This document shows positions 48,311-59,905 of a DNA stretch of 64,000 bases, piece after piece (within the stretch, counting starts at the first letter, position 1; each line of letters begins with the position of its first letter). The stretch spans positions 36,936,001 through 37,000,000 of the forward strand of contig NC_072806.1 of the NCBI RefSeq assembly GCF_028583425.1, in the 5' to 3' direction. The notes beneath the pieces are model-generated. The model searched no databases and was not told where the DNA came from. It was given only the letters and a program-made list of their open reading frames with translations. This DNA is from Eublepharis macularius. Taxonomy: Eukaryota; Chordata; Lepidosauria; Squamata; Eublepharidae. A program made the translations under genes and the position numbers.

Positions 48311-48398
48311 TGGCAATGGCAGCCCACCTCTGTAAGTCTCTTGCCATGAAAACCCCACCAGGGGTTGCCATAAGTCAACTATGACTTGAGGGCACCAC
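48311..48398 (+). mobile_element. 5S-derived SINE, 3' half
   Basis: GGCAATGGCAGCCCACCTC, CTCTTGCCATGAAAACCCC and CCATAAGTCAACTATGACTT continue the SINE broken at 45489, with about 30 bases lost at the joint. Confidence 0.85.
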
Positions 48399-48555
48399 AC
48401 ACACACACAGAGCATCTATTCCAAATGGGGGGAGCCTGGATGAAAGTGCTAACTAGACTAGACTTAACTAGAGTTAAGCCAAAACTGATCCCAAATGTCC
48501 ATTATGTCCTGAGGGCATGGGAACAGTAAGATGTTCTAAGAGATCTTTATTATTA

Positions 48556-48580
48556 TTAGTTATTGTTATTAATGCTATTT
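48556..48580. repeat. LINE 3' tail repeats (ATTATT)n
   Basis: ATT-type repeats end the LINE on its 3' side. Confidence 0.6.
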
Positions 48581-50290
48581 ATAGTCCACTTTCAAGGTGG
48601 ATTACACAGTGTAAAGCAACGTGATCAGTGGCTGGGGCATTCAAATTGACTATACGAGATTGCAAAAATTTGGAAGCAAGCAGAAATCCAAGACAGAGTT
48701 GATCCAATGCTGAAACAAAACATAAGCAATTTGACCTGACACCTGATTTCTTCAGGCATGCCATTCAAAATGGTGGCAGCAACCACAGAGAATGCATGTG
48801 TGTGCAGCTCTACACACTGTTGATTTTTCCCATTCGCAAGGTGCAACTTGCCAAAGGTCCTGTTCAGATTAACGAAGCTGCTGTGGTGGATCATATGAAA
48901 AAAAATCCCATAGATTTGAGGGACCAAGGGCATGAAGGGCTTTGCATGTGGTAGCTAAAACCTCGAACTGAGCCCAGTAACTGATGGGTAGCCAATGGAG
49001 TGACTACAGAATGGGAGTGATATGTATGTCCCACCTAGCTCCTGTGGCATTCTGCACCAACTGGAGTCTCCGAGTTGACTCAGAGGGAAGACCTGAGTAG
49101 AGTGCATTACAGTAGCCAAGTCTCAATGTTACTATGCCATGGATCCAAGTGGCCAGATCAGCCATGTCAAGGCAGTGGGGCATCTTCTGGGCTAGACTGA
49201 ATTTATGGAAGTCATTTTTTGCAGCTGCATTAACTTGCTTTTCTAGCAGCAGCACTGAATCCAGTATAACCCCATGGCTCTTAACCAAGTCAGCAAGGGT
49301 CAACTGATCCTCACCAAGAGCAGGGAACACAATGTCATTCAATGTCTCCGCCTTCCCAACCAGCATCACTTCCATCTTATCTGGGTTCAATTTCAATTTG
49401 TTCGCTTTCAGCCAATTGACCACTGTTGTCAGGCAATGACTCATGACTTTGACTACATCACCAGGAGATTTGAACAGAGAGTTACAGAGCTGGATGTCAT
49501 CTGCATATTGATGAAATTCAATTCCATAGCTACAAATTATTTCTCCTACAGGCTTTCTATAGCGTTGGAATAACATGAGGGATAATATTGTGGCCAACAG
49601 AACCCCACGAGATAATTCCCACATTGAAGCTAGCTGGTCTCCAGGAACAACCCTTGGAGTCAGTTCCGTAAGGAACAACTTAAACCAGTTCAAGGCACAT
49701 CCTGATACCTACTTCTGCCTCTAAGCACCTCAACAGCATAGCATGATCTACTGTGTCGAAGGCTGCAGGTAGATCCAGAAGGAGCAACAAAGAAACTTGT
49801 CTACTTTGGGGCAGAGATGATACACTAAAGCCAACACAGCCCTCTCCATCCCATAGCCTGACCTGAACCCAGACTGAGCAGAGTCCAGAGCTTAAGAGTT
49901 ACCCAAGAAGACCTGGAGTTTTGCCTGCTGCTGTTCTCTCAGTCACTTTGCTTAGAAAGGGTAGATTGAAGACTGGACAATAACCGGCTGCATCATTTTT
50001 GTCTGGAGATGGTTTTGTAAGCAGCAGGTGGATAACCACTTCTTTGAGTGGCCAAAGGAAGATGCCTTGAGTTAGTGACAGATTTATGATAGATATCAAG
50101 GGTGCGTTGATGAGAGCCTCACATGAGTATGCTGCCAAGATGGGCAAGGATCCAGTGCACAAGCAGTGGCCTTCACAGACACCAAGATCCTGTCAATATC
50201 CATCATTGTAACTGGGTCAAAATGGTCCATAAGTGGACCAGATAAAGTATTAAGCATTTCTTCCACTTTACATATATTACAACCAGCATC
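48556..50290 (-). mobile_element. L2/CR1-type LINE, 5'-truncated
   Basis: Reverse transcriptase is partly open at 49004-49693, with active site YADD at 49496-49507, then NWLKANKLKLNPDKMEVMLV, HGVILDS, LATWIHGIVTLRLGYCNALY and LQLVQNATGAR. Upstream (49899-50162) lie the finger motifs VIHLLLTKPSP and FNLPFLSKVTER in another frame. The 3' UTR ends in GGACTATAAATAGC and ATAATAATAA. Closely related to 23941-25195. At least one frame break, and no ORF1. Confidence 0.88.
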
Positions 50291-50545
50291 CAGGTCAGAA
50301 AGTATTTATGCTTTGCAAAAAAAAAAAAACTTTGCAAAAGTGACACAGCTGTTCCTGAGCCAGTAGGTTTTCCGATTTAGGAGTCAGAAGATATTGAGAT
50401 ACTTTAAACGATTGGATGGCCATGAACCAGCTGATGCAATGGTTGCAGATAATGTTTCCTTGCTGTTCTCACCGCTGCTTCGTAAGTCTTACAATAGGCT
50501 CTATAACACTGTTGGATTCAATGTTGAGGAGCAGTCTTGTCAATG

Positions 50546-51141
50546 GCTGAATCCACACTACCTATTTGTTTCCGCAGCTTTTTCGCAATTGGCGCGCTAT
50601 TCATGCAGATACTCACACGCTTTCCCATTCCGCGTGTTCCCTGCCATCACTGCGCCACTATTGCGGCTTCCCTCCAAACCATGTGATATTCACGGAAATC
50701 TGTTTTCTTCCCTTTTTTTTTAACAGTGCATAATGGTCGGTATACCGGTAAACAAACCGTAGTGAGCAGTGGTTTGCGCTGGAAATTTGCCCGGGATACA
50801 AACCAGCCAATTGTAATAAAGTGTTCTGTGACGAGAAAAAATGAGCCAATCAAAGATAAGGGGGAGGGTACATTGCCACTTCTCAAAATTCAAGATATCA
50901 GTATACCGGATAATTGACCCCCTTTTTTTTAAAAAAAAGGAAGTGACGTGCGCCGTCAATTCTGATGGCAGAGGATGGAACCGCCCACGGTAATGCTTTA
51001 CTCGGTGGCGTGTGCAGAACTGATTGTGCCATGAAGACGCACCGGAAGGGTGGATGTGAGGATGCACAGCCTGGTAGCGGAATAAAGGCGATTGCCACGA
51101 CAGCGCAAGATAAGCGGAAGATGAGTGAGTGTGGATTTGTC
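50546..51141. mobile_element. DNA element with CANTG duplication, copy B
   Basis: Flanked by CAATG (50541-50545, 51142-51146). Ends GCTGAATCCACACTACC and, in reverse complement, GACAAATCCACACTCACTC. The inside is CpG-richer than the flanks and has no transposase. Shares both ends with copy A (27837-28700). Confidence 0.72.
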
Positions 51142-51362
51142 CAATGACTTCAAGGAGCTTCACACTCCAAACCCCCACTGCATCCTCAACAGAGGAAACA
51201 TTTGGAATTCCAACCTGTTTCTCCCCCCCCCCCCCCCGAGCATTTTGGAACTCAGAAGGATCCACATGCCTTCTAGAGCGGACCCTCTTGCCTTCGGTAG
51301 ATAACGGTCAGACCACCATTCAGGCTGAATCTCCAATTGTGAAAGACGACCTAGCCTCCAAG

Positions 51363-51605
51363 TAGGGTTGCCAGTCCCCCGCTGGGGGCAGGGGATCCTC
51401 TGCTCCCACCCTTCACCCCCTGCCCCCACTTACCTGGCCAGCAGAGGAAAAGGCAGGGGAATGTGCCTCCTGGGGCATGCTCCTAGGTGGCATGGCACAC
51501 TCCCATGCTCCGCAGTGGACCAATTAGGGCCCCAAACAGGTTGAATCGGGCCTGTTTGGGGCTGAAATTAGCCTTCTGAGAAGCGCAGGTGCACTTCAGG
51601 GCCTG
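51363..51605 (+). mobile_element. GC-rich AGGGTTGCCA MITE, 5' part
   Basis: TAGGGTTGCCAGTCCCCCG, CCCCCACTTACCTGGCCAGC, GCCTCCTGGGGCATGCTCC. Its right end is lost where a LINE tail begins. Confidence 0.72.
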
Positions 51606-51775
51606 TCACCCTATTCAGATTTATGATTGCTTTTAAATTTCTGCAGTCCATACCCTATCTTATTGTTTAGTGAATGCCCAGCTGTTGATTGTATTGAATT
51701 TACACTGTGTAATCTGCCTTGAGGCTCAGTGAGAAAGGTGGACTATAGATAACATAAATAAATAAATCCCATAAA
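51606..51775 (+). mobile_element. L2/CR1-type LINE 3' tail
   Basis: CCCAGCTGTTGATTGTATTG, CTGTGTAATCTGCCTTGAGG, GAGAAAGGTGGACTATAGAT and an AAATAAATA tail. Same tail as 5700-5880. Confidence 0.75.
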
Positions 51776-52900
51776 TAAAGCATGCAGGTAGTTGGGTGCG
51801 TCCAAAGCAAAATCCTACCCCCCACTAAAAAAAAGTAATTGTTTCTTTTATTACAACCAAATAAAACAATGCAGTGAAGGGTGTAAGTTTTTGAGCTCTT
51901 CAGGATTCACTCAGTATTGGCTACTGTGCTATTGTTTTGTTTTAACAATTATTTGTATCTGTATTTTCTGAACAGCCCAAGCCGGCTGAAAAGAACAGCT
52001 CTAGTGCAATACCCAGTGTGGGGATGTGTCCCAGACTGGAGGTTAAAAAGCCAGGGGTGGGGGGGGGGGGGAGGAAAAAAGAGATGTTTCATGCCATGAT
52101 CACAAGGCCTCTTGCACACACCTTCTATCGGCTGCCCTGCAGGTCTGCATAGATCAGAGAGGAGTCAGTCTTTCCCTCAGGAAAATGGAGCGGTGGAATG
52201 GACCAGTGTGTGTGTGTGTGGGGGGGGGGGTAGGATTTGGAGTTTTATTTTATAACTAAATATTTTAATTAATAAATACACTAGTTCAGCTTGCTAGAGG
52301 AGGTTCACATTTTGGAATGCTCTTCTATGTTTAAAAAAATCCCTGCTAATACAAAACCAAGGGGGGAAGCAGAGCGAGGGCATGTACAGCCTTTTCCCCT
52401 GCTGAGCTACTTTTTTATTTTGCACTGCCCCCAAATCACCAGACATTTCCCAAGTCAGAGTTGGCAACCCTAGCTGACAGCCATGCCATTACTAGATACT
52501 ATGCCATAATTTACATGATGGGATACTTCTCCAACTCGTTCCTAGCCCCCAAGCACTGCTGTTTTCCCTATTGGGGCATTTATGACTCAAATAGCAGCTT
52601 AAGGGGTTTCAGATCTGGAAAATAACATGGGGGGGGCTGAAATTCAGATTACACTTGCACACACCTGGGAATTCACTTAATTCCCATGGATGCCTGTCAG
52701 CTGGTATGTGTGAATCAGCCCTTTAACTCCCAGCATTCTGTGCCTCTTATAGTATCTTTGATCCTTATCAGGTTGTCTGTTACTCTGTGGAGTTTTCCTC
52801 CCTTTGAGTTAATTTACAGAAGCGTATTTTCCTGCAAAGTTTGTAGTCTATGTGTCGTCGTCCCCCTCCCCTGTCGCCCCAAAGTGGAAATGCTTTTGGC
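51776..52900. other. Unassigned intergenic DNA
   Basis: G-runs at 52049-52071 and 52219-52231. A MITE right end, CAGAGTTGGCAACCCT, lies at 52457-52472. No gene seen. Confidence 0.45.
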
Positions 52901-53339
52901 CAGGGCTTTTTTTCTGGGAAAAGAGGGGGTGGAACTGAGGGCCAAACTACAGTGATGAATGACACTTGAACGGCAAGTGTATTCCTCCCTGTTCACTTGC
53001 CCTCCACTTGCGCTCCACTCAATCCACTTGCCGTTCAAGTGTCATTCGTCACTTGTAGCTTGGCCCTCAGTGACGGAACTCAGGACCACACAGTGATGTC
53101 ACTTTGGGTCAGCTGGAACAAGGGGGGAATTTTTAAAAGTTTAAATCGCCCTTGGTGAAAATGGTCATATGGCCGGTGGCCCCGCCCCCTGATCTCCAGA
53201 CAGAGGGGAGTTGAGATTGCCCTCCGTGTCTAAACTCCCCTCTGTCTGGAGATCAGGGGTTGGGGCCACCAGCCATGTGACCATTTTCAAGAAGTGCTGG
53301 AACTCCGTTCCACCGCGTTCCTGCTGAAAAAAAGCCCTG
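52901..53339 (+). mobile_element. hAT-type MITE with nested palindromic MITE
   Basis: Ends CAGGGCTTTTTTTCTGGG and GCTGAAAAAAAGCCCTG; perfect 8-base duplication CTTTTGGC (52893-52900, 53340-53347). A GAGGGCCAAACTAC MITE (52937-53068) is inserted in it. The central palindrome is shortened (GTTGAGATTGCCCTCC then GTCTAAACTCCCC). Confidence 0.94.
52937..53068. mobile_element. GAGGGCCAAGCTAC palindromic MITE
   Basis: GAGGGCCAAACTACAGTG at left and CACTTGTAGCTTGGCCCTC at right, with inner arms GACACTTGAACGGCAAGTG and its complement. Site CT/AG as at 45098. Confidence 0.88.
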
Positions 53340-53347
53340 CTTTTGGC

Positions 53348-54030
53348 CTGGTTTTACTGCTTTCTACCCACTCACTTCCAAGCTAGGAACAAAAATGATT
53401 TTATGATCGTCCTTCAGACAGCAAATAAGGGAGTTGGTCTCATTTTCTCCTCTCACTACAACCCTGTGAGGTAGCCTCATCTAAGAAGGTGTGATTGGCT
53501 TGTGCTGTCAAGCCTGGGCCTGTTCACAGATAGTGGAGCACAGTTATGAACTGAGAATCGGTTCTTGCTTCAAGGGACAACGCACAGAGAAGATTTTTCA
53601 AAGGGAAGCCTTCCATCAGGTGTGCACGATGATTTAGATAGAAGCTAACATGTATCATTCATCCGGAGTTTGAGATGCTTGTGGATAAATCAACTATTTT
53701 GCTTGCTGACAGCATCAGGTAATGAGACCCAAAGTAACATGATCAGGATATTAACCTGGGGTGGCTTGCCAGCAGCAGGCCCCAAATAACCATGCATAAT
53801 TTAGTGAGGCTTTCAGGTTGTCGTTTGTTAGAATCAGGAGCATGTCCTATCACACCCTTAGCGTTACTAATGCCCGATGTTCATCAGCAAGGTCAGTCTC
53901 AGGTCCTTACAGACAAACACATGGAGTAACTAGCTACATTCTGCTAGAAATGGCACCAAACAGTAAAACCTCAGGCTAATCCTTGTAAATGTGTTCCTAA
54001 GTTACAGGGCATAGCTTTTTAGAAAAATAG
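53348..54030. other. Unassigned intergenic DNA
   Basis: No gene or repeat ends identified. Confidence 0.45.
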
Positions 54031-54206
54031 ACTTCTGAAGCACTGTATTTTATTTATGTATTTAGACCCCAGTGGGGTCCCAAAACACCTTACAATATCG
54101 TTCCCCTCTCTTCCATTTAATTCTCACAACAACAGCCCTGAGAAGAAGGCTAGGCTGATTGTTTGACTGGCCCATAGTCACCCAGCAAGCTTCCATAGCA
54201 CAGAGT

Positions 54207-54429
54207 CTGTCTACACAAGACATCTGGCACATGTTCTTCAAGTGTCGGGTGATGCAATGTTTCCTGGGAACTGTAGTTTTAAAAGAGTAATTTGGGATCG
54301 CTGTGGAGAGGAAGGTTGAACATACAAGCAAAGTTAGGTTAGGAGCATTTTTCTAGTGTAGCAGTTTTGTAGTGTAGTTTATGGGCACAAGTTTTCAAAG
54401 ATTGCTGGGGGAGAGGAACTTTGCAATTC

Positions 54430-54490
<61 letters not shown>

Positions 54491-54608
54491 GCAAAGTTCC
54501 AATCTTTGAACCTGGCAGATTTCACCCAGAGTAGAACTACAGTTCCCAGGAAACATTGCATCACCTGACACCTGAAGAACATGTACCAGATGTCTAATGT
54601 AGAGAGAC
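54207..54608. mobile_element. Foldback MITE with GA microsatellite at its centre
   Basis: Arms CATGTTCTTCAAGTGTCGGG, CAATGTTTCCTGGGAACTG and, mirrored, CAGTTCCCAGGAAACATTG and CCTGAAGAACATG. Inner arms AACTTTGCAATTCC and GAATTGCAAAGTT flank the GA run. Class not assigned. Confidence 0.82.
54432..54487. repeat. (GA)n microsatellite
   Basis: About 28 GA units between the inner arms of the foldback MITE. Confidence 0.95.
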
Positions 54609-54699
54609 AGAAAGTAGAGATATGAACCTGGGTCTCCCAGATCCTAGTCCAGCGCTCTAACCACTATGCCATGCTAACGCCTCATATATAATGAGCAAA

Positions 54700-55330
54700 T
54701 TGATTCATCAACACACCTCAAAATAGAGGTTTTCCTCTGAAGCCCTGTTTCACCTGCCCGCACTAGCTAAGGTTGGGTAGACAAGTACATGGTGCAGGGC
54801 TTTTTCAGTTGTGGCACCCCAGATGTGAAATAGTCTTCTCCTTAACAACTCTCTTAATAAACAACTATCATGGGACCCTCTTAGTTATTTCAGGCTAGTC
54901 AGGCTGGCATCAGGAATCAGTAGAGTCAAGCAGCTGCCAGGCGTTGCAACCTAGAGACTCTCTCACACACGCACACACGCATGTCCCTGACCCTCTCGAG
55001 ACCCCTAGGAGCATCCAAGAGCTCTCGTCACTGATTTGTGAAGCCCTCTGGCTTCCTGGGTTCATTTAAGTGTGTGTGTGTACCTCTTAGGCGAGCAATA
55101 GTGGGCACAGGCAGGTAAATATATTATTGACGTTTATTAAAGAAAGAACACAGGAGCATATGCAGAGCAGGAATCGCTCTTAAAAGGCATTTAGGCAAGG
55201 CGTGAAAACAAATGAAGACTTGCTGTTCTACATAACTCCTGATTAACTAAAATACTGTGGGCTAACTGTCTAAGCATTCTCTGACTTAGTTCCAAGGCTG
55301 GTTGATCTTACCAAAGGCTTAGCAAAGAGT
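54700..55330. other. Possible LTR fragments, reverse, unresolved
   Basis: The stretch GACGTTTATTAAAGAAAG near 55130 gives a sense AATAAA on the minus strand, and the sequence continues beyond the two MITEs to about 56500. LTR-like, but no TG...CA ends or duplication were found. Confidence 0.3.
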
Positions 55331-55703
55331 AGGGTTGCCAGTTCCCCGCTGGGGGTGGGGAATCCCCTGTTCCCACCTTCCACCCCCCGCCACCCACTGC
55401 TTACCTGGCCAGCGGGGAAGGCACGGGCTTCCTGGGGGCATGCTCCTGGGCAGCGCAGCACAATCCGGTGGGCCGGATTTGGGCCCAGATCAGGCTGGAT
55501 TGGGCTGCTGTGGAACACTCCCATGCTCTGCAGTGGCCCGATTCAAGCCGAAGCAGCCTGAATTCACACACACACCCACAGACCGCAGAAGCACTCCTGG
55601 GGCGGCCGCGGCCCGCATGATGATATCACTTCCTGGAGTATGGAGCAGGTAGGTGCCGGATCCCCCACCTCCCGCCAGGAGGACAGGGGAACCTGGCAAC
55701 CCT
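55331..55703 (+). mobile_element. GC-rich AGGGTTGCCA MITE, complete
   Basis: AGGGTTGCCAGTTCCCCGC to GGGAACCTGGCAACCCT. Flanks AGCAAAGAGT and AGAAAATAGT match in 8 of 10 bases, again a 10-base duplication. Confidence 0.82.
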
Positions 55704-55942
55704 AGAAAATAGTCCATCCATGCCAGCTAACGCTAGGCATCCTGGTAAAGTGGCATGGAGCTGAGAAGCTCTCTCTCACATTGCAGAAGGTCAGCAATTG
55801 CTGAAAGTTAAAGGTTGGGTATCTTGTCTAGAGACAAGGAGGCTTCTTGAGATCTGGGGAGGGCATCGACTGACCAGCTCAGAACCAACCAGGGCTCAGT
55901 TACTTAATTGGCATTATGGCATGTGAAAGTATAGGGAGTGCT

Positions 55943-56271
55943 CAAGGCCGGCGCACCCATTGAGGCCAGGTAGGCAGTTGCCTCAGGGCACGGGGTGCCG
56001 GAGGGGGTTCTGGAAGATGCGCTGGGGGCAGGAGCAGGCGCCATGGGGCCGCAGCCTCCCAGCCCTCCCGCCCCACGCCGCCGCCGCCGCCAGCACATGT
56101 CCCCAGCCGGGCGCAGCAGCTGTGGGCAGGCATCTGGGGCGGCGCAGGGCAACCGAGCAGGAGAGCTGGGAGGCCACCTGTGCGCCATCCCAGCCGCCCG
56201 CCGCAGCAATCAGGCCGGCTCGTGCGCACACCCGTGTTGACGTCACATGTGAAACTCTGGCGCCACTCCTG
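55943..56271 (-). mobile_element. GC-rich hAT-type MITE
   Basis: Same family as 35377-35741 in reverse: CAAGGCCGGCGCACCCATTG to CTCTGGCGCCACTCCTG. Flanks GGAGTGCT and GGAATGCT (8 bases, one change). Confidence 0.9.
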
Positions 56272-56279
56272 GGAATGCT

Positions 56280-57780
56280 AATTAGGGACTGCGCTCAGCA
56301 CCAGGTTCTGGCCTGCTCCAGGACACTTTCCCACAGGAACAAAGCAACCGAGGTGCATTCAATCAACAAGGCTAGGGATGTTCCACCAAACAGGCCTAGT
56401 GCAAAGTCTGCAGGAACAGAAGCCTGAACCAAAGTGTCAAACTTAGCAATTTATAAGAGTGGGTGAAAGGGCTGGTCCTTGCAGGGCCCAAGGAGAGCCC
56501 ATTACCTGACTCCTAGGGTCCACAGCCCAACTGCTTACCCCAGATCTGCAAAGGAGGGCCGGAAGGAACATGTGCCGCTGCTTCCCCTGGGGACTCCTTC
56601 CAGGCAGAAATGGGAAAGCACCGCAGAGGTCCCTGCAACCTCACCGGCAGCCTCTTTCCTGCTGGGAGGGGTGGCCAGGTGAAGGCTGAGTGCCGTTTGG
56701 CTCTCACCTTCCTTCCTGGAGAAAGGAGACGGGGTACCTATGGATGTTAACGCACACATCCAAAGTGGAAGAAGGGTCTCGTACAGTGCTGGGCTGACCT
56801 TTAGGCAAACACGAAGGGCGCCAAATTTTGAGGCGCAACAATGTGGCAAGAGGAATCTCCATTAAGGACTTAAAGGGAAGCTTGGAGTTAGCTGGCTTCT
56901 AGACTCTCTGTATATTGATTCCCATCTTCTGTACATGCCGTAGTGGAAAAGGAAGGGCTTTTGAAGAACTTAGCTATTTTTAATTTTTTCATTATTCTTT
57001 TTGAAGGCCCAGTAAGTCAAACTTTCATTCCTTGAGTACTCTTCTCTCTGTTGAGAAGTTATAGTTCACCTAGGGCATACAAACACCTCAGGCTGACACA
57101 GGCCCCATGGAAGGTTATTTTGCATGGAGCTTTTCCAGTTCTGGAGCTGGTCCCGGTGACTGGGAGACCATTAAAGAGTGCTGGTCCCAGCACTGTTTAA
57201 TGGTCTCCCACTCACAACAAGGCTCCGCTTTCAGCTGTCGTGAAGGGTAGGTTGAACTACGATCCCTTCTGAGGTAACTGTGCTGAGTGACTAATGAGAA
57301 TTCCCTCAGGAGACTCTTTATTGATTATAATGCCGCTCTTTCCCACAGCCTTCAGCCTGCTGCGTCCCAGGAACCCAAACTTTCTGACAGCTGCTGCTCC
57401 AGGTGTTTGGCCTGTGGCTCTGGGCTGTCTACCTGCTGTGCCTGTTTTTCTGGCTTTGGCTTAGAAGGTGCCTGTACTTGTTTCCTCTCTGCGTTCCCAA
57501 GCTGTGCCCCTTTGGTTCAGTGTCTCCAGCAGTTCTACAAGCAGAGTGCGCTGGCCATGTGAAGTCCAATCTCCCCAGCAGTCTGAAAGATACTCAGATT
57601 CTTACAACAGCTACACAAGCTGTGTCTCAGTTCAGTTCAAGGTGCTGGCTGTGACCTCTGAAGCTGTTCATGGCCTGGGGCCCACCTGTCTAAAGTACCG
57701 TATCTTCCCATATGTCCCCATGTACCATTGGGGTTGCCAAAATCTACACGGGGCCTGAAATTCTCCTATCATTATAACTG
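56280..57780. other. Unassigned intergenic DNA
   Basis: Open frames at 57287-57758 are cysteine- and serine-rich by composition and show no family. No host exon supported. Confidence 0.45.
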
Positions 57781-57784
57781 AGGT

Positions 57785-58027
57785 TGGGTTGCCAGGTCCC
57801 CAGGGGCCAAACTGGAGCACGGAAGGTGGTGGGCTGGGAGCAGCAGGAACTTCTACCTGGTGCGTGTGCTCCCATGCTCACCTGTTGCACTGCAAAAATG
57901 AGGAAGAGTATGCACTTTGTGCACATGCTTCCTACCTAGGTGCCTTCCCCCCTACCTCACTGGCCAGTTAAATGGAGACTGGGGCAGGGCTGGAGATCCC
58001 ATGCCCCCAGCAGGGGGTGGCAACCCT
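57785..58027 (-). mobile_element. GC-rich AGGGTTGCCA MITE
   Basis: TGGGTTGCCAGGTCCCCAG to GGGGGTGGCAACCCT, with CCTACCTCACTGGCCAG inside. Confidence 0.75.
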
Positions 58028-58187
58028 ACTTCACAAGGAAGTTTCCTGCTCTATTTGTTGCCTGCCAGCCCGCTGAGGGACCGTGTGAGGTAATTTTTTT
58101 TTAATGGTAGTACGACATCACTTCTGGTAAATACATCTAAGTGATGTCATGATGCCAGTATCCTGGTGATGTGACACTCTAGGGTTT

Positions 58188-58315
58188 ATTATTTATTTAT
58201 TTATTAAATTTCTATCCTGCCCTCCCCACAAGCGGGCTCAGGGTGGATTACAACAGTCAAACATAATTTACATTAAAACTTCAATAAAACCACTGAATTC
58301 CTGTTAACACCACCC
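58188..58315 (-). mobile_element. LINE 3' tail, reverse
   Basis: TATTTATTTATTTATTAAAT, CTATCCTGCCCTCCCCACAA, GCGGGCTCAGGGTGG. Confidence 0.7.
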
Positions 58316-58489
58316 CCAGGTTTGGGCATTACTATAGAGTTTTGCTCAAATCCTAGAATGTCAACACCATGCAGCCAACATGAGGTCACTTCTGGCATTC
58401 ATCAGAAGTGGTGCTGTGCCACCAGCACAGCACAATTTTCCCCCTTCCCCATCCCACCCGCCACTGGTTCTCAGCCATTGGCTGGCAGT

Positions 58490-58670
58490 GTGGCAACCCT
58501 GTCTCCAATCTACAGGGATCAGTTCCCCAGAGGAGAGAGTGGTTCAAGAGGGTGGGCTGTATTGGCATGACATCCCCTCTGAGCTCTGTTCTCTCCCCAA
58601 ACTCTGCCCTCCCTGGGCACCCCCCCCCCCAAATCTCCAGGAATTTCTCATGCTGGAGTTGGCAACCCTG
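58490..58670 (+). mobile_element. AGGGTTGCCA MITE, partial
   Basis: Right end GGAGTTGGCAACCCTGG; CCAAATCTCCAGGAATTTC; left part contains ACAGGGATCAGTTCCCC. Confidence 0.7.
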
Positions 58671-58921
58671 GATGCAGTCCTGAGGTTGTCACCTGCTAAT
58701 GGTCCTCCCCTTAGAATAGCCTGTCCAGGTTCAGCTACAGCCCTGCTTCTCCCCTCATGGTTCCCCACCTGTGGACCCAGCAGCCCTTTGTCAAAGACAA
58801 GTAGGAATGGAGATCCCCGAGATACAAAAAAATACAAGGAGACACAAAGAATGAAGTTTCTATAAAGAGCCTCAGGAATAATCTACAGTTTTATCCTAGT
58901 TCTTTCCCCTTCATATAGGAT

Positions 58922-59338
58922 CTCTGGGGGTGGGGGTCCCCCGCTCCCACCCTCCATCTCCTGCCCCCACTTATCTGGCCAGTAGGGGAAAGGTAGGGGG
59001 ACGTGCCTCCTGGGGCGCAGTCCTGGGCGGCATGGTGTTCTCTCATGTGCCGCAGTGGGACAATTTGGGCTGCAGAGTGCAGGAGCACTGCCCTGGCAGC
59101 ATTCCCATGCTGCACAGTGGGCCGATTTTGGCCAGAAACAGGCCCGATTTGGCCCCTAACGAGCTGAAATTGGCCCACTGTGGAGCACAGGAGTGCTCCC
59201 AGGTGTGGCACATGGCCTGCTTGATGATGGCACTTCCCAGAAGAGACATCATCACGTAGCCCAGGAGCGTGAGTGTGAGGACCTCTCTAAGGGGGATGCC
59301 AGGTCTCCCACCTCCCGCCCACACCTGGCAACCTTAGC
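58922..59338 (-). mobile_element. GC-rich AGGGTTGCCA MITE
   Basis: GGGTGGGGGTCCCCCGCTCC at left, TTATCTGGCCAGTAGGGG, and CCCACACCTGGCAACCTTAG at right. Confidence 0.72.
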
Positions 59339-59399
59339 CCTATAGTAAGGGGTTGCAGGCGGGACCATGCCCCTCTGGACCACGGGGCCCCAGTTAGGG

Positions 59400-59905
59400 T
59401 TGCCAGGCCCCCTCAACCTCCGGGTGGGGGCTAGGAGCCTGGCACTTACCTTGGGGGAGAGGGGGGGCATGCGCACGAAGCATGCACACACCCCCACAGG
59501 CACAATGACATCACTTCAGAAGTGATGTCATCGCGCAGCCCCTGGGAGCACATCCAGGCTCCGCAGGGGCTCAAAATGGGCCCGATCTACGCTGAAATGG
59601 GCCTGTTTTTGAGGCGCTGTGGAGCGCAGGAGCGCTTCTGCACGCTGCAGTGCCTCAAACTGGGCCTGTTTCAGCCCAGCTCGGGCCTGTTTTTGAGGTG
59701 CTGCAGAGCGCAGGAGCGCTCCTGCGCTCTGCAGCGCCTGAAAACGGGCCCGATCCCAATAGCTGCTGCGCACAGGAGCACGCAGCACCGCAGGGGAGCC
59801 TGCAGGGAAGGTGTGTGCCCCCCCGCCAGTTAGGTAAGTGGGGGAAGGGCGGGGTAGCGGGGATGGGGGATCCCCCGCCCCCACCGGGGGTCTGGGATCC
59901 CTAGC
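59400..59905 (+). mobile_element. GC-rich AGGGTTGCCA MITE with internal duplications
   Basis: TAGGGTTGCCAGGCCCCC to GGGGGTCTGGGATCCCTAG. CACTTCAGAAGTGATGTCATC forms a palindrome, and GGGCCTGTTTTTGAGG with GAGCGCAGGAGCGCT occurs twice. Confidence 0.75.

Larger units (their letters stand above)
54035..54695 (-). mobile_element. tRNA-derived SINE, reverse, split by a MITE
   Basis: Right part: GAACCTGGGTCTCCCAG and CTCTAACCACTATGCCATGC at 54624-54672. Left part: TATTTAGACCCCAGTGGGG, TCTCACAACAACAGCCC and CACCCAGCAAGCTTCCATAG at 54058-54200. The 54207-54608 block interrupts it. Confidence 0.78.

Noticed and set aside
57287..57758. Cysteine-rich open frames, possible small secreted protein
   Set aside because: No signal peptide, no conserved spacing and no splice-bounded exon; composition effect.
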